DNA of 64,000 nucleotides from CAUYXS01 sp965248495 (GCA_965248495.1 CBDFJL010000003.1:496001-560000); one strand, 5' to 3'. Counted from the first letter of the stretch, positions 52,616 through 59,329 are shown. Notes: generated by a model not told the origin, from the sequence alone. Made by a program: numbers and translations.

Positions 52616-52684
52616 CTGCACCTCCTTCGCCATACTCGCCACACTCGCCGGAACCTCCGGCGTCGCCCTCGTGGGCTCAAGCCC

Positions 52685-52713
52685 ACTATACGATCGGAAC
52701 ACCGCGCGCGCAA
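52685..52713 (-). promoter_or_regulatory. Strong promoter of the small transcription unit
   Basis: On the minus strand TTGCGC, exactly 17 bases, TATAGT. Predicted start near 52678. Confidence 0.55.
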
Positions 52714-52761
52714 TGGGTTTTTCGACGATATACGTCGACTTCGGCTTCATTGCGGCTGCTA

Positions 52762-54126
52762 TCAGCCAGGCTCGGCCGTCGGCTTGGCGTCTCGCCACCA
52801 CCGCGCGACGCGCTCTCTGACCTCAGCCTCGTAGCCCTGCTCCGTAGGCTCGTAGAACCGCTTGTCGGCGAGCTCAGGCGGCAGATGCCGCTGGCCCGAG
52901 AAGTGGCCCTCGAAGTCGTGGGAGTACTCGTAGCCCCGGCCGTACCCCTGGCTGCGCATGAGGCCGGTGGCGGCGTTGCGCAGGTGGAGCGGCACGGGAT
53001 ACTCCCGGCCTGAGCGCACCTCCTCGCGGGCCCTGTTCAACGCAACGTAGGCCGCGTTGCTCTTCGGCGCGGTGGCCATGTAGACCACCGCCTCGGCCAG
53101 CGGGATTGCGCCCTCCGGCAGCCCCACGAAGTGGAGCGCCTGCTGTGCTGCCATCGCCACGGGGAGCGCATGCGGGTCCGCCATACCGACGTCCTCCGCG
53201 GCGAGGATGACGATGCGCCGGGCAATGAACACCGGGTCCTCCCCCGCCTCCAGCATTCGCACGAGCCAGTAGACGGCCGCGTCCGGGTCGGAGCCGCGCA
53301 TGGACTTGATGAACGCCGAGATCGTGTCGTAGTGGCTATCGCCGGCCTTGTCGTACATCGGCGAGCGTCGCTGCAGCACGCCCTCCATGAGCGCGCGGTC
53401 CACCCGCCGCGTGCCGTCGTCCTGTGGCTGAGCTACCTGCGCCGTGAGGTCGACCGCGTTCAGCGCAACGCGCGCGTCCCCGCCCGCGACCACCAGCAGC
53501 AGCTCCAGCGCGTCCGGTTCGATGGCCATGCGCAGCCTGCCAAGACCGCGCTCCTCGTCGGCGAGGGCCTTCGCTACGATTGCGCTGACTTGCTCGTCGT
53601 TCAGTGGCTCCAGCGTGAAGACACGGGCGCGGGACAACAGTGGCGCGTTGACCTCGAATGACGGGTTCTCGGTGGTGGCACCGATGAGGACGACGGTGCC
53701 GTCCTCGACATGAGGCAGGATCACGTCCTGCTGTGCCTTGTTGAAGCGATGGACCTCGTCCACGAATAGCAGCGTGCGGCGGTGCTCGGTGATCCAACGA
53801 TCGCGGGCGTCGGCCACGGCCTGTCGGAGGTCCGCTACGCCTGAAGTCACGGCCGACACCGGCGCGAAGTATGCGCGAGTCATGTTGGCGATGAGCAGCG
53901 CCAGCGTCGTCTTGCCGGTGCCCGGCGGGCCCCAGAGCACCATGGAGGGCACGGCGTCGGCCCGGATAGCGCGCTCCAGCACCGTGCCAGCGCCGAGAAT
54001 GTGCTCCTGGCCCGCGAACTCCTCGAGCGTGCGCGGCCGCATGCGCGCCGCCAGGGGCTCGATCTCGCCCGCCCGCTGGGCTGCCGCGCGCTCGAACAGA
54101 GGTGCTGGGCGTCGCTGCCGTGCCAT
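52762..54126 (-). CDS. rarA: Replication-associated recombination protein A (MgsA)
   Basis: 454-residue AAA+ ATPase acting at stalled forks. Walker A LWGPPGTGKTTLALLIAN, Walker B TLLFVDEVHRFNKAQQD, sensor 1 GATTENPSFEVN, and the C-terminal tetramerisation region with GSDPDAAVYWLVRMLEAGED and ARRIVILAAEDVGMADP. Start ATG 54126 has TATGCT six bases upstream. Divergent from moaDE. Confidence 0.95.
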   Translation of the reverse strand: MARQRRPAPLFERAAAQRAGEIEPLAARMRPRTLEEFAGQEHILGAGTVLERAIRADAVPSMVLWGPPGTGKTTLALLIANMTRAYFAPVSAVTSGVADLRQAVADARDRWITEHRRTLLFVDEVHRFNKAQQDVILPHVEDGTVVLIGATTENPSFEVNAPLLSRARVFTLEPLNDEQVSAIVAKALADEERGLGRLRMAIEPDALELLLVVAGGDARVALNAVDLTAQVAQPQDDGTRRVDRALMEGVLQRRSPMYDKAGDSHYDTISAFIKSMRGSDPDAAVYWLVRMLEAGEDPVFIARRIVILAAEDVGMADPHALPVAMAAQQALHFVGLPEGAIPLAEAVVYMATAPKSNAAYVALNRAREEVRSGREYPVPLHLRNAATGLMRSQGYGRGYEYSHDFEGHFSGQRHLPPELADKRFYEPTEQGYEAEVRERVARWWRDAKPTAEPG

Positions 54127-54132
54127 GGGCGG

Positions 54133-54141
54133 AGCATAGCA
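54133..54141 (-). promoter_or_regulatory. Leaderless extended -10 of rarA
   Basis: On the minus strand TGCTATGCT, six bases, then ATG 54126. It is the same extended -10 as in the nuo promoter. Confidence 0.5.
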
Positions 54142-54196
54142 CCGGGGCGATACTCCTTCGCCCTCGCCCGGAGCGAAGGGCCCCCATGCGGCCCGC

Positions 54197-54202
54197 TATA
54201 AT
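54197..54202 (+). promoter_or_regulatory. Leaderless -10 box of moaDE
   Basis: Consensus TATAAT, seven bases, then ATG 54210; no ribosome binding site. Confidence 0.55.
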
Positions 54203-54209
54203 TGACGCC

Positions 54210-54995
54210 ATGAAGGCGCACCTACGGCTCTTCGCCACCTACCGCGACCAGGCGGGACGCGACCGCTTCGAGCTGGCGCTCGAGGACGGCGACACGGTTG
54301 CTCGCGCAATCGAGCTGCTGCTCGCCGAGGCGCCGTCGCTCCCTCGCGACTTCACGCCGCACCTCATTGCAGTCAACGAGGAGTTCGCGAACCTGGCCTA
54401 CCCGCTCCAGGACGGCGACGAGGTCGCGCTCTACCCGCCGGTCTCAGGGGGAGTCGACGCCCGCGTGGTCCGTGAGCCCATCGACGCCAGGGCCGTCGCG
54501 GACACCGTGCGCGGGCCGGGCAACGGTGCCGTGGTGACCTTCGAGGGCACGACGCGGGACAACACCGGGGGGCGGCGCGTGCTCAAGCTGGAGTACGAGG
54601 CGCACCTCACCATGGCCGAGAAGGTGCTCGGGCAGGTGCTCGAGGAGACGGCGGTGCGCTTCGGCATCGACGATATCGCGGCGCGCCACCGCATTGGCCG
54701 GCTGGACATCGGCGAGGTGAGCCTGGTCGTCGTGGTGGCGGCGCCGCACCGGGCCGAAGCCTTCTTCGCCGCGGAGTACGCCGTCGATCGCATCAAGCAC
54801 GTCGTACCGGTTTGGAAGCGCGAGTCCTTCGAGGACGGCGAGGTGTGGGTCGGCGTGGCCTGCGACCCCGCCACCCACGCCCAGCACCAGGCCGAAGCGC
54901 CCTACGCCGCGTTCCTCGCCGAGCGCGAGCTTTCGTCCGCTGCCGCTTTGAGCGCTGGCGAAGGCCCCGACCGAGCGTCCCATAGGCGACCGTAG
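54210..54995 (+). CDS. MoaD-MoaE fusion, molybdopterin synthase
   Basis: 261 residues. The first 81 are a MoaD ubiquitin-like domain (MKAHLRLFATYRDQAG) ending in ALYPPVSGG. MoaE follows at once, with VVTFEGTTRDNTGGRRV, LEYEAHLTMAEKVL, RHRIGRLDIGEVSLVV and VPVWKRESFEDG. MoaD must expose its Gly-Gly terminus to carry sulfur, so the fusion needs cleavage after GG. Mycobacterial MoaX is a known fusion of this type that is processed. No other moa genes are near. The stop overlaps the DUF488 start. Confidence 0.9.
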   Translation: MKAHLRLFATYRDQAGRDRFELALEDGDTVARAIELLLAEAPSLPRDFTPHLIAVNEEFANLAYPLQDGDEVALYPPVSGGVDARVVREPIDARAVADTVRGPGNGAVVTFEGTTRDNTGGRRVLKLEYEAHLTMAEKVLGQVLEETAVRFGIDDIAARHRIGRLDIGEVSLVVVVAAPHRAEAFFAAEYAVDRIKHVVPVWKRESFEDGEVWVGVACDPATHAQHQAEAPYAAFLAERELSSAAALSAGEGPDRASHRRP

Positions 54996-55345
54996 TGCCG
55001 TTGCTGACCAAGCGCATCTACGACCCGCCGTCACCCGACGACGGGTTCCGGCTGTTGATCATGCGCCTATGGCCTCGGGGCATCCGCAAGGAGCTCACCG
55101 ACGCATGGGACCGAGGCCTGGCGCCGTCGCGCGAGCTGCTGGCCGAATTCAATGCGGGCACGGTGGACTCGCAGGCGTACCGGCAGCGCTTCCTGCACGA
55201 AATGGCGACGAGGCCAGACTCCATCGAGGCGCTGGCGTCGCTGAGGGCCCTGGTGGACACGCAGACGGTGACGCTGCTGTGTTCGTGCAAGGACGAGAAC
55301 CGCTGTCACCGCAGGCTCGTACGCGAGCTGATAGAGGCGGGCTAG
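54995..55345 (+). CDS. DUF488 family protein
   Basis: 116 residues: TKRIYDPPSPDDGFRLLIMR, LWPRGIRKE, WDRGLAPSRELLAEFNAG and VTLLCSCKDENRCHRRLV. This is the short DUF488 form with the conserved Cys near the C-terminus; its activity is not known to me. GTG 54995 shares a base with the moaDE stop, so they are coupled. Confidence 0.87.
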   Translation: MPLLTKRIYDPPSPDDGFRLLIMRLWPRGIRKELTDAWDRGLAPSRELLAEFNAGTVDSQAYRQRFLHEMATRPDSIEALASLRALVDTQTVTLLCSCKDENRCHRRLVRELIEAG

Positions 55346-55399
55346 GGACGAACCAGCTGCTGCCACCTGACCAGGGATAGCTCAGGCTCGTTGGTAGGG

Positions 55400-55482
55400 T
55401 GGCGGAGGGAGCGGGATTCGAACCCGCGAGATTCTGACGCATTATCATGCGGCTCCTGCCAATTGCCACGTCAGCCTACCCC
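55400..55482 (-). tRNA. Degenerate tRNA-like sequence
   Basis: The minus strand has a perfect T arm (GCGGG-TTCGAAT-CCCGC), an acceptor-like TCCCTCC-G-CCA and a D-loop-like GGCAATTGGCAG. But the 5' acceptor arm (GGGGTAG) pairs poorly, and the anticodon region GCATGATAATGC gives a 6-base rather than 7-base loop. Probably a decayed tRNA, possibly Ile(GAT), or an attachment-site remnant at the edge of the phage-like region. Confidence 0.4.
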
Positions 55483-55495
55483 ACATTTCGCCCCT

Positions 55496-55717
55496 CTAGA
55501 AGGCTCGTTTGGTACTGCGGAGACGGCGCACACCCTTGATAGCTCGGATGAGGAGGTAGCCTCCTAGAGGCCCCCACACGATGGCGCCCAGCAGCACGCC
55601 GAACGTGAGTGGGCCTTCTCCGCCGGTCGCTATCACCGCCCCCACTAAGAACAAACGGGTGATGGAATCAAGCACGAGGGCGAGTCCAAGGAGGCCCAGG
55701 AGCGTGTACTTAATCAT
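55496..55717 (-). CDS. Small two-helix membrane protein
   Basis: 73 residues: MIKYTLLGLLGLALVLDSIT, then FLVGAVIATGG, a second helix FGVLLGAIVWGPLGGYLLI and a basic tail RRLRSTKRAF. ATG 55717 has AAGGGGATA upstream. It lies behind the repressor on the same strand and may be a lysogeny-conversion type gene. No family recognised. Confidence 0.6.
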   Translation of the reverse strand: MIKYTLLGLLGLALVLDSITRLFLVGAVIATGGEGPLTFGVLLGAIVWGPLGGYLLIRAIKGVRRLRSTKRAF

Positions 55718-55767
55718 GTCGGTATCCCCTTGTCCTGTCCCCAATGCAGGGGCTAGCTTGATTTCTC

Positions 55768-56424
55768 TTACAGAGTCCGCGCCACCCAGCGAACCTCCCC
55801 GATGATGTCCGTCTCCTCGGTGAGCATCAGTGGCGGCCAGTCCGGGTTGTCGCTCAGCAGCCACCAGCCCTGGGCGTTGTGCTTCACCCGCTTCACCACT
55901 AGCCCTTCTTCGGTCCGCATGACGTAGATGCGGCCTTGGCGCAGTTGCTTCTGGCTGCGGTCCACGACGATGGAGCACTTGTTGGGCAGTGTCGGCTCCA
56001 TCGAGTCGCCGCGCACACCGATGACCTTGCAGTGCTTGGGGTTGATGCGGTGGCGGCGAAGCCAGTCGCGGCGGAAGGGCACGGTGGACGTGACCATCTC
56101 GTCGAAGCCCTCGGCCCCGCTACCTGCGGCGGCGGCGACTTCCTCCAACCGCTCAATGCGCTCTTCAGCGTCATCCCCGTCGTTATCGTTGACGCCGCTG
56201 CGTTCGTCGGCGGGCGTAGGGTCGTCGGTCAGGCCGACGAGGTAGTCGAGCGAGACCCCAAGCTCGCGGGCAGCATTCATCGCCCCGTCAAGGCGCAGAG
56301 ACCTTCGCCCAGCTTCAACATTGGAAATCATGGGCGCGTCGTACCGGTCTCCCATTGCAACTGCGAGCGCGATCTGGGAAATGCCCCTACGCCTGCGGGC
56401 TTCGGCCATCCGTTTACCGAGCAT
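55768..56424 (-). CDS. CI/LexA-type repressor (XRE HTH plus S24 peptidase)
   Basis: 218 residues. The N-terminal helix-turn-helix is KRMAEARRRRGISQIALAVA with YDAPMISNVEAGRRSL. The C-terminal S24 domain has the autocleavage Ser in VIGVRGDSMEPTLPNK and the Lys in GLVVKRVKHNA. So it is probably inactivated by RecA-stimulated self-cleavage, like lambda CI. ATG 56424 chosen as start of the HTH domain. Divergent from the Cro-like gene across an operator region. Confidence 0.88.
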   Translation of the reverse strand: MLGKRMAEARRRRGISQIALAVAMGDRYDAPMISNVEAGRRSLRLDGAMNAARELGVSLDYLVGLTDDPTPADERSGVNDNDGDDAEERIERLEEVAAAAGSGAEGFDEMVTSTVPFRRDWLRRHRINPKHCKVIGVRGDSMEPTLPNKCSIVVDRSQKQLRQGRIYVMRTEEGLVVKRVKHNAQGWWLLSDNPDWPPLMLTEETDIIGEVRWVARTL

Positions 56425-56425
56425 C

Positions 56426-56489
56426 TTTTCCCCCGGACAAACCCTAGTGGGAAAAACCTCTTGACACTTTTCCCAGGGCAACTTATGGT
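56426..56489. promoter_or_regulatory. Repressor-Cro control region with operator palindromes
   Basis: The plus-strand promoter is TTGACA (56461-56466), 17 bases, TATGGT (56484-56489). TGGGAAAA (56448-56455) and TTTTCCCA (56468-56475) form a perfect inverted repeat that overlaps the -35 box and spacer. A third TTTTCCCC lies at 56426 next to the repressor start. These look like operator half-sites. Confidence 0.65.
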
Positions 56490-56509
56490 GCCATTGTCTG
56501 GAGGAAACT

Positions 56510-56755
56510 ATGACGACAACGACACCGCCACACCTGCGGAAACTGATGGGCCTGATAGCCGAGGCAGGCATCCGACGGCAGGACTTGGCCGCCCAGCTGG
56601 GCTACAGCGAGACGATGTTCAGCCTCTACCTTCACGGAAAGCGCCCCGCGCCCGAGGGCTTCAAGGAGCGCGTGACCGCAGCGCTGGACCTGTTGGAGGT
56701 CGCGGAGCGTGCGGCTGCGGAGGCGCGTGAGCGGGTGTTGGCGGAGGGGGAGTGA
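56510..56755 (+). CDS. Cro-like HTH protein
   Basis: 81 residues: MGLIAEAGIRRQDLAAQLGY and SETMFSLYLHGKRPAP form an XRE-type helix-turn-helix, followed by a helical AERAAAEARERVLAEGE tail. ATG 56510 has GGAGGAAAC upstream and sits directly behind the phage promoter. Its stop overlaps the next start (TGATG). Confidence 0.78.
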   Translation: MTTTTPPHLRKLMGLIAEAGIRRQDLAAQLGYSETMFSLYLHGKRPAPEGFKERVTAALDLLEVAERAAAEARERVLAEGE

Positions 56756-56940
56756 TGAAACGGGTGCTGAGGCGGGACGAGATGCTGTCTGTGGTGCGTC
56801 TGTCTCAGGCGACGGTGTACCGGCTGATTGGCCGCGGGGAGTTCCCGGAGCCTGTGCAGCTGGGGCCCCGCGCGGTGGGTTGGCGAGAGTCGGACGTGGA
56901 GGCGTGGTTGAACTCGCGGGACCGCGGGGTGCGGCTGTGA
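56755..56940 (+). CDS. AlpA-family DNA-binding regulator/excisionase-like
   Basis: 61 residues: RRDEMLSVVRLSQATVYRLI, GRGEFPEPVQLGPRAVGWRE and SDVEAWLNSR. This is the AlpA/MerR-like winged fold common in prophages and satellites. ATG 56755 is coupled to the Cro-like stop. Confidence 0.85.
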   Translation: MKRVLRRDEMLSVVRLSQATVYRLIGRGEFPEPVQLGPRAVGWRESDVEAWLNSRDRGVRL

Positions 56941-57040
56941 TTCCCCTTTGGCACTCGAGCAGGTGACGGAGCCCTGTGGCGTCCCTGGGCGCCCAACACA
57001 ACGAAAAAGTAACCCACGGGCCACCAGGCCCTGACGCATC

Positions 57041-57068
57041 AAAAAGCCCCACCTAGCGCGGCGGGGCT
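57041..57068 (-). terminator. Intrinsic terminator oriented to the minus strand
   Basis: On the minus strand AGCCCC and GGGGCT pair around a short loop and are followed by TTTTT. No minus-strand gene ends just before it, so its purpose is unclear. Confidence 0.45.
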
Positions 57069-57095
57069 CAGCACACCCAAGGAGATGAGCCCTCC

Positions 57096-57182
57096 ATGAG
57101 CAGCCACACCCATTCTACCAACTCCCCGCCCGTGAGTCACCCGCTTTTGGGGACCCCGACGACGGGTGCGAGGTCGCGATGA
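57096..57182 (+). CDS. Possible 28-residue ORF
   Basis: MSSHTHSTNSPPVSHPLLGT then PTTGARSR, behind AAGGAGATG. Its stop overlaps the next ATG (ATGA), the pattern of the following genes. Composition is Ser/Thr/Pro-rich and unremarkable. Confidence 0.35.
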   Translation: MSSHTHSTNSPPVSHPLLGTPTTGARSR

Positions 57183-57400
57183 CGATCCTGCGCGAGAGCA
57201 CCTACGAACGCCTCGAAGTCGCCGGTATCACCCGCGAGCACCTCGAGGAGCTGCTCGCCCATTTCCGCCGGAGTGTGCTCCGCGGCGAGACGATGTCGGT
57301 CATCGACCACCTGGTGGCCGCACTGGCCGACGAGATCGACTACCTGACGGCGGTCCGTGACGAGGCCACGTCATGCAAGAACAGCGACGAGGTCGCGTAG
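57179..57400 (+). CDS. Hypothetical phage-type protein, 73 residues
   Basis: MTILRESTYERLEVAGITRE, HLEELLAHFRRSVLRGE and VIDHLVAALADEIDYL suggest a short helical protein. No family recognised. ATG 57179 overlaps the preceding stop. Confidence 0.55.
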   Translation: MTILRESTYERLEVAGITREHLEELLAHFRRSVLRGETMSVIDHLVAALADEIDYLTAVRDEATSCKNSDEVA

Positions 57401-57402
57401 CC

Positions 57403-57510
57403 ATGCGGAACTTCCTCAAGTCAGTCAGGTGGCACGATCTGTGGCGATGGCGGACTTTGCTCCGCGAAGACGCCGCCCTCACCAAAGAGCTCGACGACCC
57501 AGCGCGATGA
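57403..57510 (+). CDS. Hypothetical 35-residue protein
   Basis: MRNFLKSVRWHDLWRWRTLL then REDAALTKELDDPAR: an amphipathic Trp/Arg-rich helix. Its stop overlaps the start of the next gene as ATGA. Confidence 0.45.
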   Translation: MRNFLKSVRWHDLWRWRTLLREDAALTKELDDPAR

Positions 57511-57797
57511 CCAACGAGCCCGACATCGCTGCGGCTATCACCACCATGCAGGAGGCCGACGAGTGGCTGCGCCAGCAGCGTGACGAGTTGGAGGCCAAGG
57601 CAAGGGCCCTAGGCGCTGAGCACCTGCCGCTGCTGCTGGCGATACCCGAAGCGGGGCATGCGCTCAGCGTATCCGAGGACACCGTGCGGAAGCTCGTTGG
57701 CGAGGGCCGGCTGGAGCGGGTCGTGGTCACCGTGCATTTCCACCGCATCACGCGCGCGTCCCTGGTGGCATTCATCGAGCGCGGCGGCGGGGGCTAG
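57507..57797 (+). CDS. Helix-turn-helix (excisionase-type) protein
   Basis: 96 residues. The N-terminal half is a coiled helix (MQEADEWLRQQRDELEAKAR). The C-terminal half, LLAIPEAGHALSVSEDTVRK then LVGEGRLERVVV and ITRASLVAFIERG, matches the HTH_17/excisionase DNA-binding domain. Probable regulator or directionality factor. Confidence 0.7.
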   Translation: MTNEPDIAAAITTMQEADEWLRQQRDELEAKARALGAEHLPLLLAIPEAGHALSVSEDTVRKLVGEGRLERVVVTVHFHRITRASLVAFIERGGGG

Positions 57798-57798
57798 G

Positions 57799-57999
57799 GC
57801 CATGAGTCGCACAACTTCGTTCAACGCTGCTGGGCGGATTCTCAATGCGAACCCAGAAGCCGAGGTATTCAGCCTTCGCTGCAACTGCGGCTGGGCAGTG
57901 GACGAAAACAGGCCCCACGTGATGAATCGCATCGAGTCGCATTTCGCCTGGCCCGATGCCAATTCGAGCGAGCACGTCGAGGTAGTGCCGGAGTCCTAG
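57799..57999 (+). CDS. Hypothetical 66-residue protein
   Basis: MSRTTSFNAAGRILNANPEA, then FSLRCNCGWAVDENR and RIESHFAWPDA. The CNC and two His could be a degenerate zinc finger. ATG 57799 is one base after the preceding stop. Confidence 0.5.
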   Translation, partial: AMSRTTSFNAAGRILNANPEAEVFSLRCNCGWAVDENRPHVMNRIESHFAWPDANSSEHVEVVPES

Positions 58000-58001
58000 C
58001 C

Positions 58002-58145
58002 ATGCCCGAAGTACTCCGAACAGCCCTGTGGGTAGCAACCGGCGCTACCGGCGCCTTGATGGCGCTCGCGCTAGGAACGCTGGCCCTGCACTGGCTCCGG
58101 TGCCAGCGACAACGACGCCGCAACTGGCGGCCATGGAGGAAATGA
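58002..58145 (+). CDS. Hypothetical 47-residue single-helix membrane protein
   Basis: MPEVLRTALWVATGATGALM then ALALGTLALHWLRCQRQRRR: one membrane helix and a basic tail. The stop overlaps the next start (ATGATG). Confidence 0.5.
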   Translation: MPEVLRTALWVATGATGALMALALGTLALHWLRCQRQRRRNWRPWRK

Positions 58146-58291
58146 TGGAACTAGATCACAGCCTACCAACGAGAGCCGAGTTCGAGCAGTACGAGAGGGT
58201 TCGGCAGTCCGGCGAGCTGGAGCATCTACCGCCTAGGGAAGGCCCGCCAGGAAGCGAAACGGCTGCACCAGAACCAGGAGTACGAACATGA
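58142..58291 (+). CDS. Hypothetical 49-residue protein
   Basis: MMELDHSLPTRAEFEQYERV, RQSGELEHLPPREG, then a Pro-rich end. GGAGGAA precedes ATG 58142. No family recognised. Confidence 0.5.
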   Translation: MMELDHSLPTRAEFEQYERVRQSGELEHLPPREGPPGSETAAPEPGVRT

Positions 58292-58442
58292 CGGCGCCGA
58301 CGATGCACATCACACTTAGCAACCGCAGTGTCGCCGGATCGGCCTGGGATTCCTCTGCCGCGGCGAAGAGGACCGCCGCAGTGACAGCCAGCACGATCGT
58401 GATCAAGACAGCGAAGCCGAGCTCGAGCGCCGCTGGTGGCAC
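58233..58442 (-). CDS. Possible antisense two-helix membrane protein
   Basis: 69 codons: ALELGFAVLITIVLAVTAAV, a short acidic loop (AEESQADPATLR), then VMCIVGAVMFVLLVLVQPFR. It looks like a real membrane protein, but the GTG start has no ribosome binding site and it lies opposite coupled plus-strand frames. Confidence 0.3.
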   Translation of the reverse strand: MPPAALELGFAVLITIVLAVTAAVLFAAAEESQADPATLRLLSVMCIVGAVMFVLLVLVQPFRFLAGLP

Positions 58443-58449
58443 GCAATGA
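58288..58449 (+). CDS. Possible 53-residue ORF
   Basis: Ser/Ala-rich frame (MTAPTMHITLSNRSVAGSAW) joined by ATGA overlaps to the genes on both sides, which is its main support. It overlaps the antisense membrane-protein frame; only one of the two is likely real. Confidence 0.25.
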   Translation: MTAPTMHITLSNRSVAGSAWDSSAAAKRTAAVTASTIVIKTAKPSSSAAGGTQ

Positions 58450-58664
58450 GCCGGAGGTGGACGGACCTGGCCGTCAGCTATTTGCTGGCGTTCGCGTTGG
58501 GCATGATCCTCATCAGTCTGCCGCCCTTATGGCGGGAGACGGGATGGATGTTGGGCGCTGCGGTGCTTGCTGGGCTTCTGCTCATGCTCGGGATGTTCGC
58601 AGACACGGTCCGCTCCCTAGTCCTGTCGCAGCAGTTTGACGATAGCCGCCCCCCCCGGCGATGA
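58446..58664 (+). CDS. Small two-helix membrane protein
   Basis: 72 residues: LAVSYLLAFALGMILISLPP and TGWMLGAAVLAGLLLMLGMF separated by WRE, then a charged tail. The ATG overlaps the preceding stop. Confidence 0.6.
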   Translation: MSRRWTDLAVSYLLAFALGMILISLPPLWRETGWMLGAAVLAGLLLMLGMFADTVRSLVLSQQFDDSRPPRR

Positions 58665-58773
58665 GGACCACTCCGAAGAGGAGCGTGGCCGAGCTCTCCC
58701 ACAAGGTCAGCCCAGCCGCCACCAGGAGGATGCCGGCGACGATGAGAACAAGTCCGATGAGGCGTAGATCCAT
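58582..58773 (-). CDS. Small two-helix membrane protein on the opposite strand
   Basis: 63 codons: MDLRLIGLVLIVAGILLVAA, LTLWESSATLLFGVVLIAGG. ATG 58773 has an excellent ribosome binding site (GGAGGGAGGGGG). The end runs through a run of eight C/G (58651-58658), so the last 20 residues may be shifted. It overlaps the 3' end of the plus-strand membrane gene. Confidence 0.5.
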   Translation of the reverse strand: MDLRLIGLVLIVAGILLVAAGLTLWESSATLLFGVVLIAGGGGYRQTAATGLGSGPCLRTSRA

Positions 58774-58847
58774 GAAGCCCCCTCCCTCCCAGGATTTCAG
58801 GTGCGCAGCACACTACCACCGCGCCTGCACGTGCTGCTGGCGTAGCC

Positions 58848-58952
58848 ATGGAAGACGAGCGCAGAGACGCCTGTACCGCCGCCGCAACGGCTGCCGTCGC
58901 CATCGCCGTCGGGGGCGCTGTAGCCGTGAGGGACTGGGGAGACACGCAATGA
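58848..58952 (+). CDS. Hypothetical 34-residue protein
   Basis: MEDERRDACTAAATAAVAIA then VGGAVAVRDWGDTQ: one short hydrophobic helix. The stop overlaps the next ATG (ATGA). Confidence 0.4.
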   Translation: MEDERRDACTAAATAAVAIAVGGAVAVRDWGDTQ

Positions 58953-59329
58953 GCAACATCGTCATCGACCAGCAAACCTTCAACGCCGTCTTCGAGCAAC
59001 TAGAACGGACGGCCAAGGCTTATGTCGAGCAGCAGATGTGGAACAAGGTCCTGCTCAACCGGATGACCGAGATGGAAGACCACATGCGTTGGCTCCAGCA
59101 CGTGCAAGAGCACCAGCTGAACCTCTGGCGCGAGGAGGCGCTGGAGTTCCGCAGAGCTCACGACGTCATAGGCAGCGAATTCCTGCACCGAGCAATGGAC
59201 TCCAGGATGGCAGGACTCGACCTTTTGGCAGAGACAGATGATCCGTTCCCCGTGGTTGGGGCCACGCAGGAACGACACTCCCCAGGCGCGGGGGCAACGA
59301 CCACCAACGTTCGGGAGCAACCTGGGTGA
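58949..59329 (+). CDS. Hypothetical helical protein upstream of the RepA-like gene
   Basis: 126 residues: MSNIVIDQQTFNAVFEQLER, then TAKAYVEQQMWNKVLLNRM and a coiled-coil-like MEDHMRWLQHVQEHQLNLWR, ending in a disordered tail. No family recognised. Stop overlaps the GTG of the next gene (GTGA). Confidence 0.6.
   Translation: MSNIVIDQQTFNAVFEQLERTAKAYVEQQMWNKVLLNRMTEMEDHMRWLQHVQEHQLNLWREEALEFRRAHDVIGSEFLHRAMDSRMAGLDLLAETDDPFPVVGATQERHSPGAGATTTNVREQPG

Larger units (their letters stand above)
52318..52678 (-). ncRNA. Candidate structured RNA or leader transcript of about 360 nt
   Basis: A complete minus-strand transcription unit lies in an otherwise empty 448-base gap: strong promoter (52685-52713), a 25-codon ORF with perfect Shine-Dalgarno (52538-52615), two internal hairpins (GTCCCGAT-CAC-ATCGGGAC at 52436-52454 and TCCGGACATACGTCCGGA at 52407-52424) and an intrinsic terminator (52319-52363). 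It does not match RNase P, tmRNA, 6S or SRP RNA features that I can recognise. Function unknown. Confidence 0.5.

Noticed and set aside
52318..52678. RNase P RNA, tmRNA, 6S or SRP RNA
   Set aside because: Size would fit RNase P or tmRNA, but I see neither the conserved RNase P core nor a tRNA-like T arm and CCA end. Left as an unknown candidate.
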